The position numbers were made by a program, and so were the translations under genes. A DNA stretch of 64,000 nucleotides from contig NZ_FVZF01000004.1 of NCBI RefSeq assembly GCF_900168265.1, positions 62,001 through 126,000 of the forward strand. Direction: 5' to 3'. Under the pieces are notes generated by a model. The model ran no database searches. It saw only the letters and a program-made list of their open reading frames with translations, and was not told where the DNA came from. Positions 35,898 to 45,000 of this stretch are shown one piece after another; position 1 is the first letter of the stretch; each line of letters starts with the position of its first letter. The stretch is from Salegentibacter salarius. Its GTDB lineage: Bacteria; Bacteroidota; Bacteroidia; Flavobacteriales; Flavobacteriaceae.

Positions 35898-35906
35898 TTT
35901 TAAAAT

Positions 35907-37040
35907 TTATGAGTTTAAAAATTCTTTGATTGTTCCCGTAATATAATCAATTTGTTCACTATCAAGTTCGGTATGCATAGGAAGGGAAAGTACTTCCTGA
36001 ACCAGTTGATTAGTTACCGGGAAATCGGCTTCATTATACCTGGAATCTACATAAGCCTTCTGCTGGTGTAATGGGATTGGATAGTATATTCCAAAAGGGA
36101 TTCCTTTCTCCTGCAGGTGTTTTGCCAAAGCATCACGCTTTCCATTTTTAATCTTTAAAGTATATTGATGATAAACGTGCGTATCACAATCTCCTACTCT
36201 GTATGGAGTTTCTAAATGAGTTTCACCTTTGAAAGCATCATTATAAAGATTAGCCGCTTTTTTACGGGCCTCGTTGTATAAGTCTAATTTTGGAAGTTTC
36301 GCTCGTAAAACAGCTGCCTGTAAACTGTCTAATCGAGAATTAACACCAACAACATCGTGATGGTAACGCTCGTACATTCCGTGGTTTACAATACCTCGAA
36401 TGGTATGCGCCAGTTTATCATCATTGGTAAAGATCGCACCCCCATCACCGTAACAACCTAAATTTTTAGAAGGAAAAAATGAAGTTGCACCAATATGGCC
36501 AACAGCTCCCGTTTTATAAGTTTTTCCATTTTTGGAATGATAATCTCCGCCAATGGCCTGCGCGTTGTCCTCTATTACAAACAAGTTATGTTCTTCGGCA
36601 ATTTCCATGATCGCATCCATATTAGCAACCTGACCAAAAAGATGAACAGGAACAATTGCTTTGGTTTTAGGAGTAATTGCTTTTTTGATCGCTTCAGGAT
36701 CTATATTAAAGGTATCTGGTTCTACATCTACCAAAACCGGTGTTAGTTGAAGAAGCGCTATCACCTCAACGGTCGCCGCAAAAGTAAAATCGGCGGTTAT
36801 AACTTCGTCTCCCGGTTTTAAACCAAGACCCATCATTGCTATTTGCAGGGCATCGGTACCATTTGCACAGGGAATAACATTTTTAACCTGTAGATAATCT
36901 TCTAAATCTTTCTGAAATTGCTGAACTTCAGGACCATTAATAAATGCTGCATTCTCTATAACTTCCTGAAAAGAAGTATTCACCTGATCTTTTATCCCCT
37001 CATATTGACCCTTAAGGTCAACCATTTGTATCTTTTTCAT
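35907..37040 (-). CDS. DegT/DnrJ/EryC1/StrS sugar aminotransferase
   Basis: 377 aa from the ATG at 37040; an upstream in-frame ATG at 37094 would add a basic stretch unlike the family, and MKKIQMVDLKGQYEG is the usual start. PLP enzyme acting on nucleotide-linked keto-sugars. Motifs: NGTDALQIAMMGLGLKPGDEVIT, VIEDNAQAIGG and the Schiff-base lysine in SFFPSKNLGCYGDGGAI, then GVNSRLDSLQAAVL. The best subgroup match is UDP-2-acetamido-2-deoxy-3-oxo-glucuronate aminotransferase-like (WbpE/WlbC). The divergent waaA suggests a surface-glycan role. Confidence 0.9.
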   Translation of the reverse strand: MKKIQMVDLKGQYEGIKDQVNTSFQEVIENAAFINGPEVQQFQKDLEDYLQVKNVIPCANGTDALQIAMMGLGLKPGDEVITADFTFAATVEVIALLQLTPVLVDVEPDTFNIDPEAIKKAITPKTKAIVPVHLFGQVANMDAIMEIAEEHNLFVIEDNAQAIGGDYHSKNGKTYKTGAVGHIGATSFFPSKNLGCYGDGGAIFTNDDKLAHTIRGIVNHGMYERYHHDVVGVNSRLDSLQAAVLRAKLPKLDLYNEARKKAANLYNDAFKGETHLETPYRVGDCDTHVYHQYTLKIKNGKRDALAKHLQEKGIPFGIYYPIPLHQQKAYVDSRYNEADFPVTNQLVQEVLSLPMHTELDSEQIDYITGTIKEFLNS

Positions 37041-37083
37041 CTGTTTTTTTTGAGTAGCACGAAAATACGAAATAAGCTTCCTA

Positions 37084-37117
37084 TTGCCAATCAATTTTAA
37101 TTAAAGGCCTATTTTCG
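37084..37117 (+). promoter_or_regulatory. Candidate waaA promoter
   Basis: TTG (37084-37086) and TATTTTCG (37110-37117) with a 23-bp spacer, matching TTG-N(17-23)-TAnnTTTG apart from one base. It lies between the divergent DegT gene and waaA. Confidence 0.35.
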
Positions 37118-37135
37118 CAATAGAAATCACTTAGT

Positions 37136-38392
37136 TTGAAACCACTTTACAACATAGCGACCAAAATTGCCGAAAAAGCACTCCCTTTGGCAGGCAGATT
37201 TAATGAAAAGCTCAAATTATTTACCGAAGGCCGCAAATCGGTTTTTAATGAACTGGAAGAGAAAATTAATCCTAACGAAGAATACCTTTGGTTTCACGCT
37301 GCATCTTTAGGAGAGTTTGAGCAGGCTTTGCCTATTATTGAAGAGATTAAAAAGGAATTCCCTAAATATAAGATCCTGGTGACTTTCTTTTCTCCTTCAG
37401 GATACGAAAACAAGAAGAACCACCCGCTGGCAGATGTGATAACCTATCTTCCGCTGGATACCAGGAAGAACGCAAAACGATTTCTGAAACTGGTAAAACC
37501 AAAAATTTTATTTTTTATTAAATATGAAATCTGGCCAAATTTTATGGCGGAAATAAAGAAACGAAACATACAAAGCTTATTGATCTCGGGAGCTTTTAGA
37601 GAAAACCAGATCTATTTTAAGCCTTATGGCGGTTTTATGCGGAAAGCGCTTCAAACTTTTGATCATATTTTTGTGCAAAATGAAGCATCAATCGCACTTC
37701 TTAAAAATATTGGGTTCAACAATACTACACTAAGCGGTGATACGCGGTTTGATAGGGTATCGAGGCAAATTCAGTATGACAATAAACTGGAATTTGCTGA
37801 AAATTTTATTGATAAAAAAACCTGTTTAGTGGCCGGAAGTACCTGGCCGGAAGATGAAGAACTTTTAATTCCTTTTATAAATGAGACTTCAGAAAAATTA
37901 AAAGTTATCATCGCTCCACACGAAATAAAAGAAGAAAAGATAAATGCGCTGGAGCATAAAATCAAAAAGAAATCTATTCGATATTCTCAGAGGGAAAGTC
38001 GTGATCTGAAAAGCTATGATGTATTAATATTAGATACTATTGGGCTGTTGGGGAAAATATACAGTTATGCGAATATTGCCTATGTAGGCGGTGCTGCCGG
38101 CACTACCGGTCTTCATAATATTTTGGAACCTGCTACCTTTGGGATTCCGGTGGTCATAGGAGAAAATTATACAAAATTCCCTGAGGCTGGGAAGCTTCGT
38201 CAACTAGCCGGTTTATATTCGGTAGCTAATGCCGAAGAATTCTCTAACATCACTAATAAACTAATTACCGATAAAGACTTTAGAGAAAAAACAGGGATGA
38301 TTGCCGGACATTTTATAAATAGTAATACCGGGGCCACCCGAAGCGTAATGAATTACTTAAAGACTTTACCTGATTTTGCTAAAGTTTCTTAA
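37136..38392 (+). CDS. waaA: 3-deoxy-D-manno-octulosonic acid (Kdo) transferase
   Basis: 418 aa with a TTG start; no better ATG lies upstream. It transfers Kdo to lipid A precursor at the inner membrane. Seen: LWFHAASLGEFEQALPI (Glu of the GT30 family), FFSPSGYENKK, IKYEIWPNFM, SGAFRENQIYFKPYG, VAGSTWPEDEELLI and the nucleotide-sugar end GGAAGTTGLHNILEPATFGIPVVIGENY. All segments expected of bacterial WaaA are present. Confidence 0.95.
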   Translation: MKPLYNIATKIAEKALPLAGRFNEKLKLFTEGRKSVFNELEEKINPNEEYLWFHAASLGEFEQALPIIEEIKKEFPKYKILVTFFSPSGYENKKNHPLADVITYLPLDTRKNAKRFLKLVKPKILFFIKYEIWPNFMAEIKKRNIQSLLISGAFRENQIYFKPYGGFMRKALQTFDHIFVQNEASIALLKNIGFNNTTLSGDTRFDRVSRQIQYDNKLEFAENFIDKKTCLVAGSTWPEDEELLIPFINETSEKLKVIIAPHEIKEEKINALEHKIKKKSIRYSQRESRDLKSYDVLILDTIGLLGKIYSYANIAYVGGAAGTTGLHNILEPATFGIPVVIGENYTKFPEAGKLRQLAGLYSVANAEEFSNITNKLITDKDFREKTGMIAGHFINSNTGATRSVMNYLKTLPDFAKVS

Positions 38393-38455
38393 AAAAGAAA
38401 TATGGCCAGACTTTATATTGTAATTTCGATCTTCTAAATCAATAATAATTAAGAT

Positions 38456-38686
38456 ATGAAACGAGTATTTATTACAGGGATATTTATGTTGAGCATTCTA
38501 AGCTTAACCTCTTGCAGGGAAACCGTGGAAGAAAAAACCGTGGTAAAGGAAGTTGAAGTAGAGAAAGAAGAACCGGAAGTTGAAGAAAAGGAAGAAAAAG
38601 GACTTTTAGAACGCACCGGGGAAAAAGTAGATGAAAAAGTAAACAAAGAGATTGACGAAGAGATCGATAAAATTGACGATAATTAA
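38456..38686 (+). CDS. Small acidic lipoprotein 1 of a tandem trio
   Basis: 76 aa. Lipoprotein signal with lipobox LTSC (Cys19-20 region) followed by RETVEEK. The mature part is a highly charged E/K/V-rich helix (KEVEVEKEEPEVEEKEEKG) and ends DEEIDKIDDN. The SCRE sequence after the lipobox is shared with the next two genes. Acidic residues just after Cys act as a surface-export signal in some Bacteroidota, so surface exposure is possible. A -7-like element TAATTTCG lies ~35 bp upstream. Function unknown. Confidence 0.65.
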   Translation: MKRVFITGIFMLSILSLTSCRETVEEKTVVKEVEVEKEEPEVEEKEEKGLLERTGEKVDEKVNKEIDEEIDKIDDN

Positions 38687-38816
38687 ATTTCACTCAGTCA
38701 ATTAGCGCTTATTACAATCGAATCATTTGTTTTTTAAGAAAATTTTAATGCTATTTGTGTTAAAATACACATTTACATCTGTAATTTTGTTTTAGCAAAC
38801 TAGAAACAACCAAATT

Positions 38817-39116
38817 ATGAAAAGATCAATTTTAATGCTCGCTATGTTTTTTACCCTTAGTACAGCTTTTACTTCTTGCCGTGAGGTAAACGAAGAAGAA
38901 GACGAAATGGAAATGGAGGGCGAAGAAATGGAACGTGAGATGGAAGGCGAAATGCACGAAATGGATGATGATATGGATAATGTTGAAGAAGACATTGAAG
39001 ATGCAGCTAACGATGCCGGTGATGCTGTAGAAAACGCAGCCAATGAAACCGGTGAAGCAGTTGAAGATGCTGCAAACGAAGTTGAGGAAGAAGTTGAAGG
39101 AGACGACGACTATTAA
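38817..39116 (+). CDS. Small acidic lipoprotein 2 of a tandem trio
   Basis: 99 aa. Signal peptide with lipobox FTSC then REVNEEEDE. The mature chain is extremely acidic: Glu/Met-rich (EMEMEGEEMEREMEGEM) followed by Ala/Asp/Glu repeats of the form DAANDAGDAVENAANETGEA, each ~11 residues, typical of an amphipathic LEA-like or YtxH-like helix. TAATTTTG at 38782-38789 is a perfect -7 element. The next gene shares the signal and the DVEDAAEDAGDE motif. Confidence 0.7.
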   Translation: MKRSILMLAMFFTLSTAFTSCREVNEEEDEMEMEGEEMEREMEGEMHEMDDDMDNVEEDIEDAANDAGDAVENAANETGEAVEDAANEVEEEVEGDDDY

Positions 39117-39143
39117 TCCTTTTTTATCACTAAACTTAGAACT

Positions 39144-39299
39144 ATGAAAAAATTAATTTTAATGCTGGCTCTTACCTTTAGTACCGCCGCGGTTTTCACT
39201 TCTTGTAGAGAAGAAAAATCTGGTGTGGAACAAGCAGCCGACGATGTAGAAGATGCGGCTGAAGATGCAGGCGATGAAATTGAAGATGCTGTAGATTAA
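39144..39299 (+). CDS. Small acidic lipoprotein 3 of a tandem trio (51 aa)
   Basis: 51 aa, ATG at 39144 and TAA at 39297-39299. It starts MKKLILMLALTF and has lipobox FTSC followed by REEKSGVEQ; the mature part is VEDAAEDAGDEIEDAVD, a short version of the preceding protein's repeat. The start is 27 bp after the previous stop and a terminator follows, so genes 2 and 3 are cotranscribed. It is short enough to be missed by routine annotation, but its signal peptide and similarity to its neighbour argue that it is real. Confidence 0.75.
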   Translation: MKKLILMLALTFSTAAVFTSCREEKSGVEQAADDVEDAAEDAGDEIEDAVD

Positions 39300-39329
39300 A
39301 CAGTAGACTTAAGAATTAACCAACCAAAG

Positions 39330-39368
39330 AAAAAATCCTTTTTGATTAGTTTCAAAAAGGATTTTTTT
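39330..39368. terminator. Bidirectional terminator
   Basis: AAAAAATCCTTTTTGA and TCAAAAAGGATTTTTTT form a long stem with a short loop. Serves the lipoprotein genes (plus) and the S24 regulator (minus, stop at 39371). Confidence 0.8.
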
Positions 39369-39370
39369 AT

Positions 39371-40144
39371 TTATGCTTGTTTTTTAAATGTTCTAAGCTC
39401 ACGTTTAAGATCTTCCATAGACTGTTTTAACTCTCTGAAAAGTCCGCTTTCTGAAGGATTATCCAGATTAAAAGTAAGCTTGGAATTTACCTGCCAGATC
39501 TCCTGAATTTCGTTAATGTTCACTTCAATAGGAAGATATTCTTCATTTAGAGAGATCAACAAAACTTTCGAAGAATCGGGTAATTTCTGAAGTTTTTTCA
39601 CCAATACAGAATCCTGTAAAACCACTACATAGATCTTATTATTACTGGCCTGGTCAAGATCTGGCACAGCTTTAGCCAAAACCCATTCATTATGGTAATA
39701 ATTTGGCAACATACTATCTCCTTCAATTTGAAAACCACGATAAGTAGCATTTCTAAATTCGGGAAGCGGAATATCAAAAGCCGGTAATTGCTGGTACCAT
39801 TCTACATCCTGCACATTGTGAGGGTAACCGGCAGCGGCTTTCTGGTTTACCATTACCATATTTTCGTTATCTGAAGAATCTACGGTAACTACCTTTGGGC
39901 TAACATCGCCCTTGCTAAGTTGTAAAAACTTTTGCCCGCTTTGCCCAAACAGCCATAAAGGATTAATTCCAAATTGACTTAAGAGTTCGGCCACTACTTT
40001 TCCGGAAAGCTTTGTACGGCCACGTTCTATATCTGCCGTAGAATTTTTAATTCCTAAAAGATCGGCGAATTCAGCTTGGGTGAAGTTATTTTCCTCCCTA
40101 ACTTCTTTAAAATGCTTAATTTCAATAGACGGTGGTTGCCCCAT
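39371..40144 (-). CDS. XRE-type HTH regulator with S24/LexA-like self-cleavage domain
   Basis: 257 aa. Residues ~8-65 form a helix-turn-helix of the XRE/Cro class (NFTQAEFADLLGI). The C-terminal S24 domain contains a complete LexA-type apparatus: candidate cleavage bond Ala105-Gly106 in KAAAGY, nucleophile Ser144 in EGDSMLPN and Lys183/184 in SVLVKKL. This fits a RecA- or stress-cleavable repressor like CI/HumR-type regulators, here in ordinary chromosome with no prophage around. A coiled-coil-like tail (RELKQSMEDLKRELR) could dimerise. Targets unknown. Confidence 0.85.
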   Translation of the reverse strand: MGQPPSIEIKHFKEVREENNFTQAEFADLLGIKNSTADIERGRTKLSGKVVAELLSQFGINPLWLFGQSGQKFLQLSKGDVSPKVVTVDSSDNENMVMVNQKAAAGYPHNVQDVEWYQQLPAFDIPLPEFRNATYRGFQIEGDSMLPNYYHNEWVLAKAVPDLDQASNNKIYVVVLQDSVLVKKLQKLPDSSKVLLISLNEEYLPIEVNINEIQEIWQVNSKLTFNLDNPSESGLFRELKQSMEDLKRELRTFKKQA

Positions 40145-40223
40145 AATTTCTAATGTTTAGGAATTTATCCAATGATAGTCAAATTTATTGGATTATTTCC
40201 ATATTCACAAAAGATTTATGTAG

Positions 40224-40598
40224 CTATTCTTTATCGGCAAGGATTTTTTCTATTCTCTCGGTAAGATCTTCCACCTCAAAAGGTTTTGCTATAAAATCGT
40301 TGGCCCCTGCTTTTTTACATTTTGGCCCGGCATCGTGAAGTGCTGACATCATTAGGACAGGTGTTTCTGAAATTTCAGGATTTTGCCTAATCCCGGCACA
40401 AACATCGGTGCCATCAACACCTGAAATGAGCATATCTAAAAGCACGATATCTATATTTTTCTCTTGAATTAATTCTTCTGCTTTAAGTGGCTTTTCGGTA
40501 ACATATACTTCATACCCGTAAAATTCCAGTAATGTTTTTAACATTTCACCAATTCCCGAATCATCATCTACCACCAGAATCTTTGTAGTTTTCTCCAT
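40224..40598 (-). CDS. Single-domain response regulator
   Basis: 124 aa CheY-like receiver with no output domain. Acidic pocket DDD at residues 11-13, phosphorylated Asp55 in IVLLDMLISG, Ser/Ala switch in VLMMSALHD and the conserved Lys in FIAKPFEVEDL. Its start is 9 bp after the stop of the multi-PAS histidine kinase, so it is very likely phosphorylated by that kinase. Output is presumably through protein contacts. Confidence 0.92.
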   Translation of the reverse strand: MEKTTKILVVDDDSGIGEMLKTLLEFYGYEVYVTEKPLKAEELIQEKNIDIVLLDMLISGVDGTDVCAGIRQNPEISETPVLMMSALHDAGPKCKKAGANDFIAKPFEVEDLTERIEKILADKE

Positions 40599-40607
40599 AT
40601 AATTAAA

Positions 40608-43265
40608 TTAAGAAGTAATTTGAGTTGCGTTCAAAATAAATGAAAATTCTGAGCCCTCACCCAATTCACTGTTCAGTTGTATTTCTCCGTTATGTCTCTC
40701 TATAATTTCGTTGGCCAAATATAAGCCTATTCCAAAACCTGAGTAGGTTTCTTCGCTTTTAACCCCAACACGATAAAATCTTTTAAAGATCTTTTTGTGG
40801 TTTTCCTGCCCTATTCCTATTCCAAAATCTTTTACGCTTACGCGCACCCTGTCTTCATCTTCCCTGGTAATTTTCACGTTTATCTCGTGACTACCGGGGG
40901 AATATTTAATAGCATTCATCACAAAATTGATAATTACCTGCCCAATACGATCACGATCTGCTACAACGTGAGCCTGCACCTTACTTTCTAAAGCTATTTT
41001 GTGTTGAGTATTGGTGTAATTTATATCCTGAATAGTTTCGGCAAGTAACTCGTTTAAATTGAATTCTTCACTCTGCAATTCCAATTGATTTTCCCTAATC
41101 CTGGATAGATCAAGTATTTCTGAAATTAAGCGGGTTAACCTGGTAACCTGGTGATTTATGCGTTCTAAAGAAGGCTGTAAAGGAAGCTTAGAAGCTTCTG
41201 CCGCTTCTTGTTGCTTCTTTAGTAAGCTCAACAAGAGTTGAACATAGCCTTTTATGGAGGTCACAGGTGTTTTTAACTCGTGACTAATCATTTTTAGAAA
41301 TTCCTCTTTGCGTTTTTCTTCTTCCTTTATTTTATCGATCTCAGTATTGGCCGCAATCCACATTTTTACCGAACCATCATCTTCTTTTACAGCTTCACAC
41401 CTGCTTAAATGCCATATATATTTGCCTTCTTTATTTTTAAGACGTAATTGCATTTCCAGATTGCAACCGGTATTTAAACAATCTTCCCAGGCTTTTAGGA
41501 AAGTTTCTTTTTCCTCGGGATGAATATATTCTACCCAACCAATTTCTTTTAGATGTTCGCTTCCTTTTCCCGTAAAATCAAGCCAGTTTTTATTGAAATA
41601 AATATCATCACCCTTGCCATCGGTTTTAGATACCATTCCCGGCATTAAATCTGCCATTTGCCTAAAATGGAATTCGCTTTCCTTAAGTAACATCTTAGAA
41701 GTAACAGATTCAGTAACATCTATGGCCATATTTAAAATTCCGTAGATTTCTCCGTTCTTATCTCTAAGAGGTTTGTATGTAAAGTTATAATAACCGGTTT
41801 GCATTTCACCGTCTATCATTAGATCTACCTTATCTTCTTTACCCCAGTATATTTCGCCTGTTTCCAGAACGTTTCTAAGCAAATCCAGAAAAGGCTGGCC
41901 ATCTAACTCTGGCAAGGCTTTATGAAGCGGGGTTCCTATAACCGAATCGTCTTTACCCCAAAGCTTGATCATCGCATCATTAGCCAATTCGATATTCATC
42001 TCCCGGCCTGTGTAGATAGCTGTAGCTACAGTGGCTTCTTTTACAATTCCCTGTAAACGGTGGTCTTTTTCGCGAACCAGGTTTTCTTTTAGTCTTTCTT
42101 CGTGAACATCCATCACGGTACCAATCATCCCTTCGTAGTTGCCATCGGCATCAAATTTAGGACTGGCTTTATCTAAAACCCAGCGATAGCCGCCTTGTTT
42201 ATTGCGCAACCTAAAACTTATACTATACGATTTTCTTTGGTTGTGTCCCTCCAGGAAAGCAAATTCCGCCATTTTCCTATCGTCAGGATGCGTGGCATTT
42301 AGCCATCCCATTCCTTTTGCATCTTCATTATCCTGGCCGGTATAGCTATACCAGTTTTTATTTAGGAAAACACTTTGCCCATCGGTATCTGTAATCCAAA
42401 TAATAGCGGGTACCGTGTTGATCACAGATCGCAATCTTGCTTCACTGTCTTCTACATTTTTGCGGGCTGCCACCTGCTCACTTACATCTACAACGTGAAC
42501 AAAAATTCCATCTATTTTTCCTTTCTTATCACGCGTAGGCTGATAAACAAAATTTAGATGAGAGTTTTTAAACTGCTCTTCGCCTACCTTAAGCTTTAAA
42601 GGCGTTTCATTCCCTATGTAAGGTTCCCCCGTAGAATAAACATGATCTAAAAGTTCTATAAACCCCTGGCTTTCTGCCTCGGGTATAGCCTCTATTACTG
42701 TTTTACCAATAATATCTCTATGCCCAATTAACTTTAAGTAATGCTCATTAGCAACCTCAAAAGTATGCTCTGGCCCTCTTAAAATGCAAATTGCCGCAGG
42801 AGCATTGGAGAGTATATTCTCTACTAATCTATTATAGACTTTTTCCTGCTGGGAAAGATCTCTAATATTTTTTAACTTTTTAAAGCTTAAAAGGATTATT
42901 GAATTTTCATCGGGTAACGGAAGTACAGATGCGTTCACCTTAAACCCTCTTTTTCCTTTCTGCGGAAGAGCTACCTGAATATTTCTTTCTGAAATGGAAT
43001 TGCCTTCGGTTTGTAAATCATCAAGAATTTCCCGGAATTCCGGAGTATCAAGTTGCTCATTATTAAATTCAAATACGGAAACCCCCGCTTCAGGCTCCCC
43101 ATTAACCTTGAATTTTTTCTTGAAATTACTATTTAAACCCACAACATTCTTATGCCGATCTAACACCAACAATGGCTCCCTAACAGTTTTAAAAAGACCT
43201 TCTGTGTAATTCTGAATAATATTTAATTCCTTTTTGGAAAGTTTTGATGTGTCAGATTCTAACAT
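40608..43265 (-). CDS. Multi-PAS sensor histidine kinase
   Basis: 885 aa from ATG 43265 (a GTG 33 bp upstream would add a non-conserved MDSFQGIYYTF). No membrane helix is seen, so it is cytoplasmic. Five PAS domains at roughly residues 20-130, 150-270, 275-395, 400-520 and 530-650; several carry PAC signatures (KNKEGKYIWHLSRCE; RNKQGGYRWVLDKASP). HisKA follows with the phospho-acceptor in MISHELKTPVTSI, then a complete HATPase (NFVMNAIKYSPG, VKDFGIGIG, FGIGLYL). It forms an operon with the downstream receiver protein. The signal is unknown. Confidence 0.93.
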   Translation of the reverse strand: MLESDTSKLSKKELNIIQNYTEGLFKTVREPLLVLDRHKNVVGLNSNFKKKFKVNGEPEAGVSVFEFNNEQLDTPEFREILDDLQTEGNSISERNIQVALPQKGKRGFKVNASVLPLPDENSIILLSFKKLKNIRDLSQQEKVYNRLVENILSNAPAAICILRGPEHTFEVANEHYLKLIGHRDIIGKTVIEAIPEAESQGFIELLDHVYSTGEPYIGNETPLKLKVGEEQFKNSHLNFVYQPTRDKKGKIDGIFVHVVDVSEQVAARKNVEDSEARLRSVINTVPAIIWITDTDGQSVFLNKNWYSYTGQDNEDAKGMGWLNATHPDDRKMAEFAFLEGHNQRKSYSISFRLRNKQGGYRWVLDKASPKFDADGNYEGMIGTVMDVHEERLKENLVREKDHRLQGIVKEATVATAIYTGREMNIELANDAMIKLWGKDDSVIGTPLHKALPELDGQPFLDLLRNVLETGEIYWGKEDKVDLMIDGEMQTGYYNFTYKPLRDKNGEIYGILNMAIDVTESVTSKMLLKESEFHFRQMADLMPGMVSKTDGKGDDIYFNKNWLDFTGKGSEHLKEIGWVEYIHPEEKETFLKAWEDCLNTGCNLEMQLRLKNKEGKYIWHLSRCEAVKEDDGSVKMWIAANTEIDKIKEEEKRKEEFLKMISHELKTPVTSIKGYVQLLLSLLKKQQEAAEASKLPLQPSLERINHQVTRLTRLISEILDLSRIRENQLELQSEEFNLNELLAETIQDINYTNTQHKIALESKVQAHVVADRDRIGQVIINFVMNAIKYSPGSHEINVKITREDEDRVRVSVKDFGIGIGQENHKKIFKRFYRVGVKSEETYSGFGIGLYLANEIIERHNGEIQLNSELGEGSEFSFILNATQITS

Positions 43266-43405
43266 AAATGTGTAATAAATTCCCTGGAACGAGTCCACTA
43301 ATTTGAGGGCACTAAAATACTATTTTTAAACAGTAATTTACTTTTCATTTTCTTATGAAAATCATAAAGTTATGATTGTAAAAAGGAATGCACATTTAAA
43401 TAACA

Positions 43406-43434
43406 AAGCCGATAAATTTTCATTTTATCGGCTT
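43406..43434 (-). terminator. Terminator after the broken short-chain dehydrogenase
   Basis: AAGCCGATAAA and TTTATCGGCTT pair over 11 bp around a short loop, 29 bp beyond the SDR stop. The minus-strand T-tract is only moderate. Confidence 0.6.
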
Positions 43435-43462
43435 GATCTATTCAAAGTTAAAAATTGTAATT

Positions 43463-44208
43463 CTACTGAGCCAGATAACCTCCATCTATTGGATAATAGG
43501 CACCTGTTGCAAAAGAAGCTCTTTCGCTAGCTAGCCAAACAAAAAGCTGAGCAACCTCATCTGCTTCGCCTAAACGGCCAATAGGATGAACATTTACCAA
43601 CTGAGACAACAGCTCTTCATCAAGTCCTTTTAACAAAGGCGTTTTTATAAAAGCAGGGCCAACCGAATTCACCCTTATTCCTTTTGCTGAATATTCTAAC
43701 GCAGCAGATTTTGTTAAGCCCACCACCCCATGTTTAGCTGCTACATAGGCTGCCGAATTTGCGAATCCTACACTCCCTAAGATGGAAGCTACATTTATTA
43801 TACTTCCGGCACCATTTTTAAGCATCGCGGGAATCTGGTAGCGCATTCCGTAAAAAACCCCAGAAAGATTGATACTTATCACGTTATCCCAGGCTTCAAT
43901 TTCATATTCACCCACGGGTTTCTGTGGCCCTCCAATACCGGCATTATTTACTGCGATGTCTAATTTCTCGAACTTTTTTATGCTTCAGCCACACTTTTTT
44001 CAGAATCCTTGGGTTGCGAAGTATCAGCTTTTAGGAAAGCAGCTTCTCCTCCAGATCCTTCGATTTTCTTTACCAGTGCTTTTCCATCTTTTTCATTGAT
44101 ATCGGTTAAAAAAACCTTTGCTCCTTCTTTTGCGAAAAGTAAGGCTGTACTCTCTCCAATTCCAGATGCTGCGCCCGTAATAAGAGCTACTTTCCCTTTT
44201 AATTCCAT
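43463..44208 (-). pseudogene. Short-chain dehydrogenase/reductase broken by a 1-nt frameshift
   Basis: Joined across the frameshift the product is a normal ~249-aa Rossmann SDR: start [18 protein letters not shown] (ATG 44208; TGxxxGIG cofactor motif), NNAG, the catalytic Ser in NVASILGS and YVAAK (Tyr/Lys), ending GAYYPIDGGYLAQ. The first reading frame ends at TAA 43978-43980 after VAEA; the next residues KKFEKLDIAVNNAG are in another frame. Adding one base at the A-run (43974-43981) restores it. A recent mutation or a homopolymer sequencing error are both possible. Confidence 0.85.
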
Positions 44209-44319
44209 GACCTTTTTCTTTAGATTAATCATCTCAAAACTAATGCTTTACCGATCGATAAAATATGATGAAAATCAGAGAATAATATTTTAAGTAACTT
44301 GGCTTAAAATTTAGTAGAA

Positions 44320-44997
44320 ATGAAAAGCTTAACCTACCTTTTACTTTTTCTAATTAGCCTAAATATAGGCCTGGCCCAGGAAAAAAATCTTCCCAAGGGC
44401 TTTGTTTATATTAAAGAACAGATCCCCGATATAAAACTTGATATTCGATATGCAGGCAGTAATAATTTTATAGGAAAACCCGTGAGTTCTTATCAGAAAT
44501 CCGTGGGTATTTTAAGCAAACCTGCCACCGATGCTCTGGAGAAGATACAAAACGACCTGATGTCACAGGGATATTGTCTCAAAATTTTTGATGCATACCG
44601 TCCTCAAACCGCGGTAAACCACTTTATTGAATGGGCCAGGAATCCAGCAGATACCCTCACCAAAGCAAAGTTTTACCCAAAAATTGCTAAAAAAGATCTT
44701 TTTCAGCTAGGTTATATAGCCAGTAAATCTGGGCATTCTCGGGGAAGCACAGTAGACTTAACGATTATAGATGCTAAAACCGGAAAGGAATTAGATATGG
44801 GAAGTGGGTATGATTTCTTTGGGAATATTTCTCACCACAATACAGATAAGATCACAAAAGAACAAAAGGCAAATCGTTCTTTATTAAAACGAATAATGAT
44901 TAAAAATGGCTTTAGGCCCTATCCAGAAGAATGGTGGCATTACACCTTGAGAAATGAACCTTACCCTGAAACCTATTTTGATTTTCCGGTACGATAA
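44320..44997 (+). CDS. VanX-like D-Ala-D-Ala dipeptidase (M15 family), exported
   Basis: 225 aa with a signal peptide (about 1-20, ending GLAQ). Family M15D metallopeptidase: DIRYAGSNNFIGKPV, the zinc-binding SGHSRGSTVDLTI (His and Asp) and the catalytic Glu-x-W-H in EEWWHYTL, plus FDAYRPQTAV. Such enzymes cleave D-alanyl-D-alanine; outside vancomycin-resistance clusters they usually recycle peptidoglycan peptides. No vanHA genes are nearby, so resistance should not be inferred. Confidence 0.9.
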   Translation: MKSLTYLLLFLISLNIGLAQEKNLPKGFVYIKEQIPDIKLDIRYAGSNNFIGKPVSSYQKSVGILSKPATDALEKIQNDLMSQGYCLKIFDAYRPQTAVNHFIEWARNPADTLTKAKFYPKIAKKDLFQLGYIASKSGHSRGSTVDLTIIDAKTGKELDMGSGYDFFGNISHHNTDKITKEQKANRSLLKRIMIKNGFRPYPEEWWHYTLRNEPYPETYFDFPVR

Positions 44998-45000
44998 GTG

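Noticed and set aside
37041-37094. Upstream ATG for the DegT aminotransferase
   Set aside because: The added 18 residues are basic and unlike the family; MKKIQMVDLKGQYEG at 37040 is the expected N-terminus.
38449-38693. Two minus-strand Ser/Phe/Leu-rich reading frames opposite lipoprotein 1
   Set aside because: Low-complexity composition results from the complement of Glu/Lys-rich codons; the plus strand has a lipoprotein signal.
44320-44997. Vancomycin-resistance determinant (VanX)
   Set aside because: No vanH/vanA-type ligase or VanRS regulators are nearby and the protein has its own signal peptide; a peptidoglycan-recycling dipeptidase is more likely.
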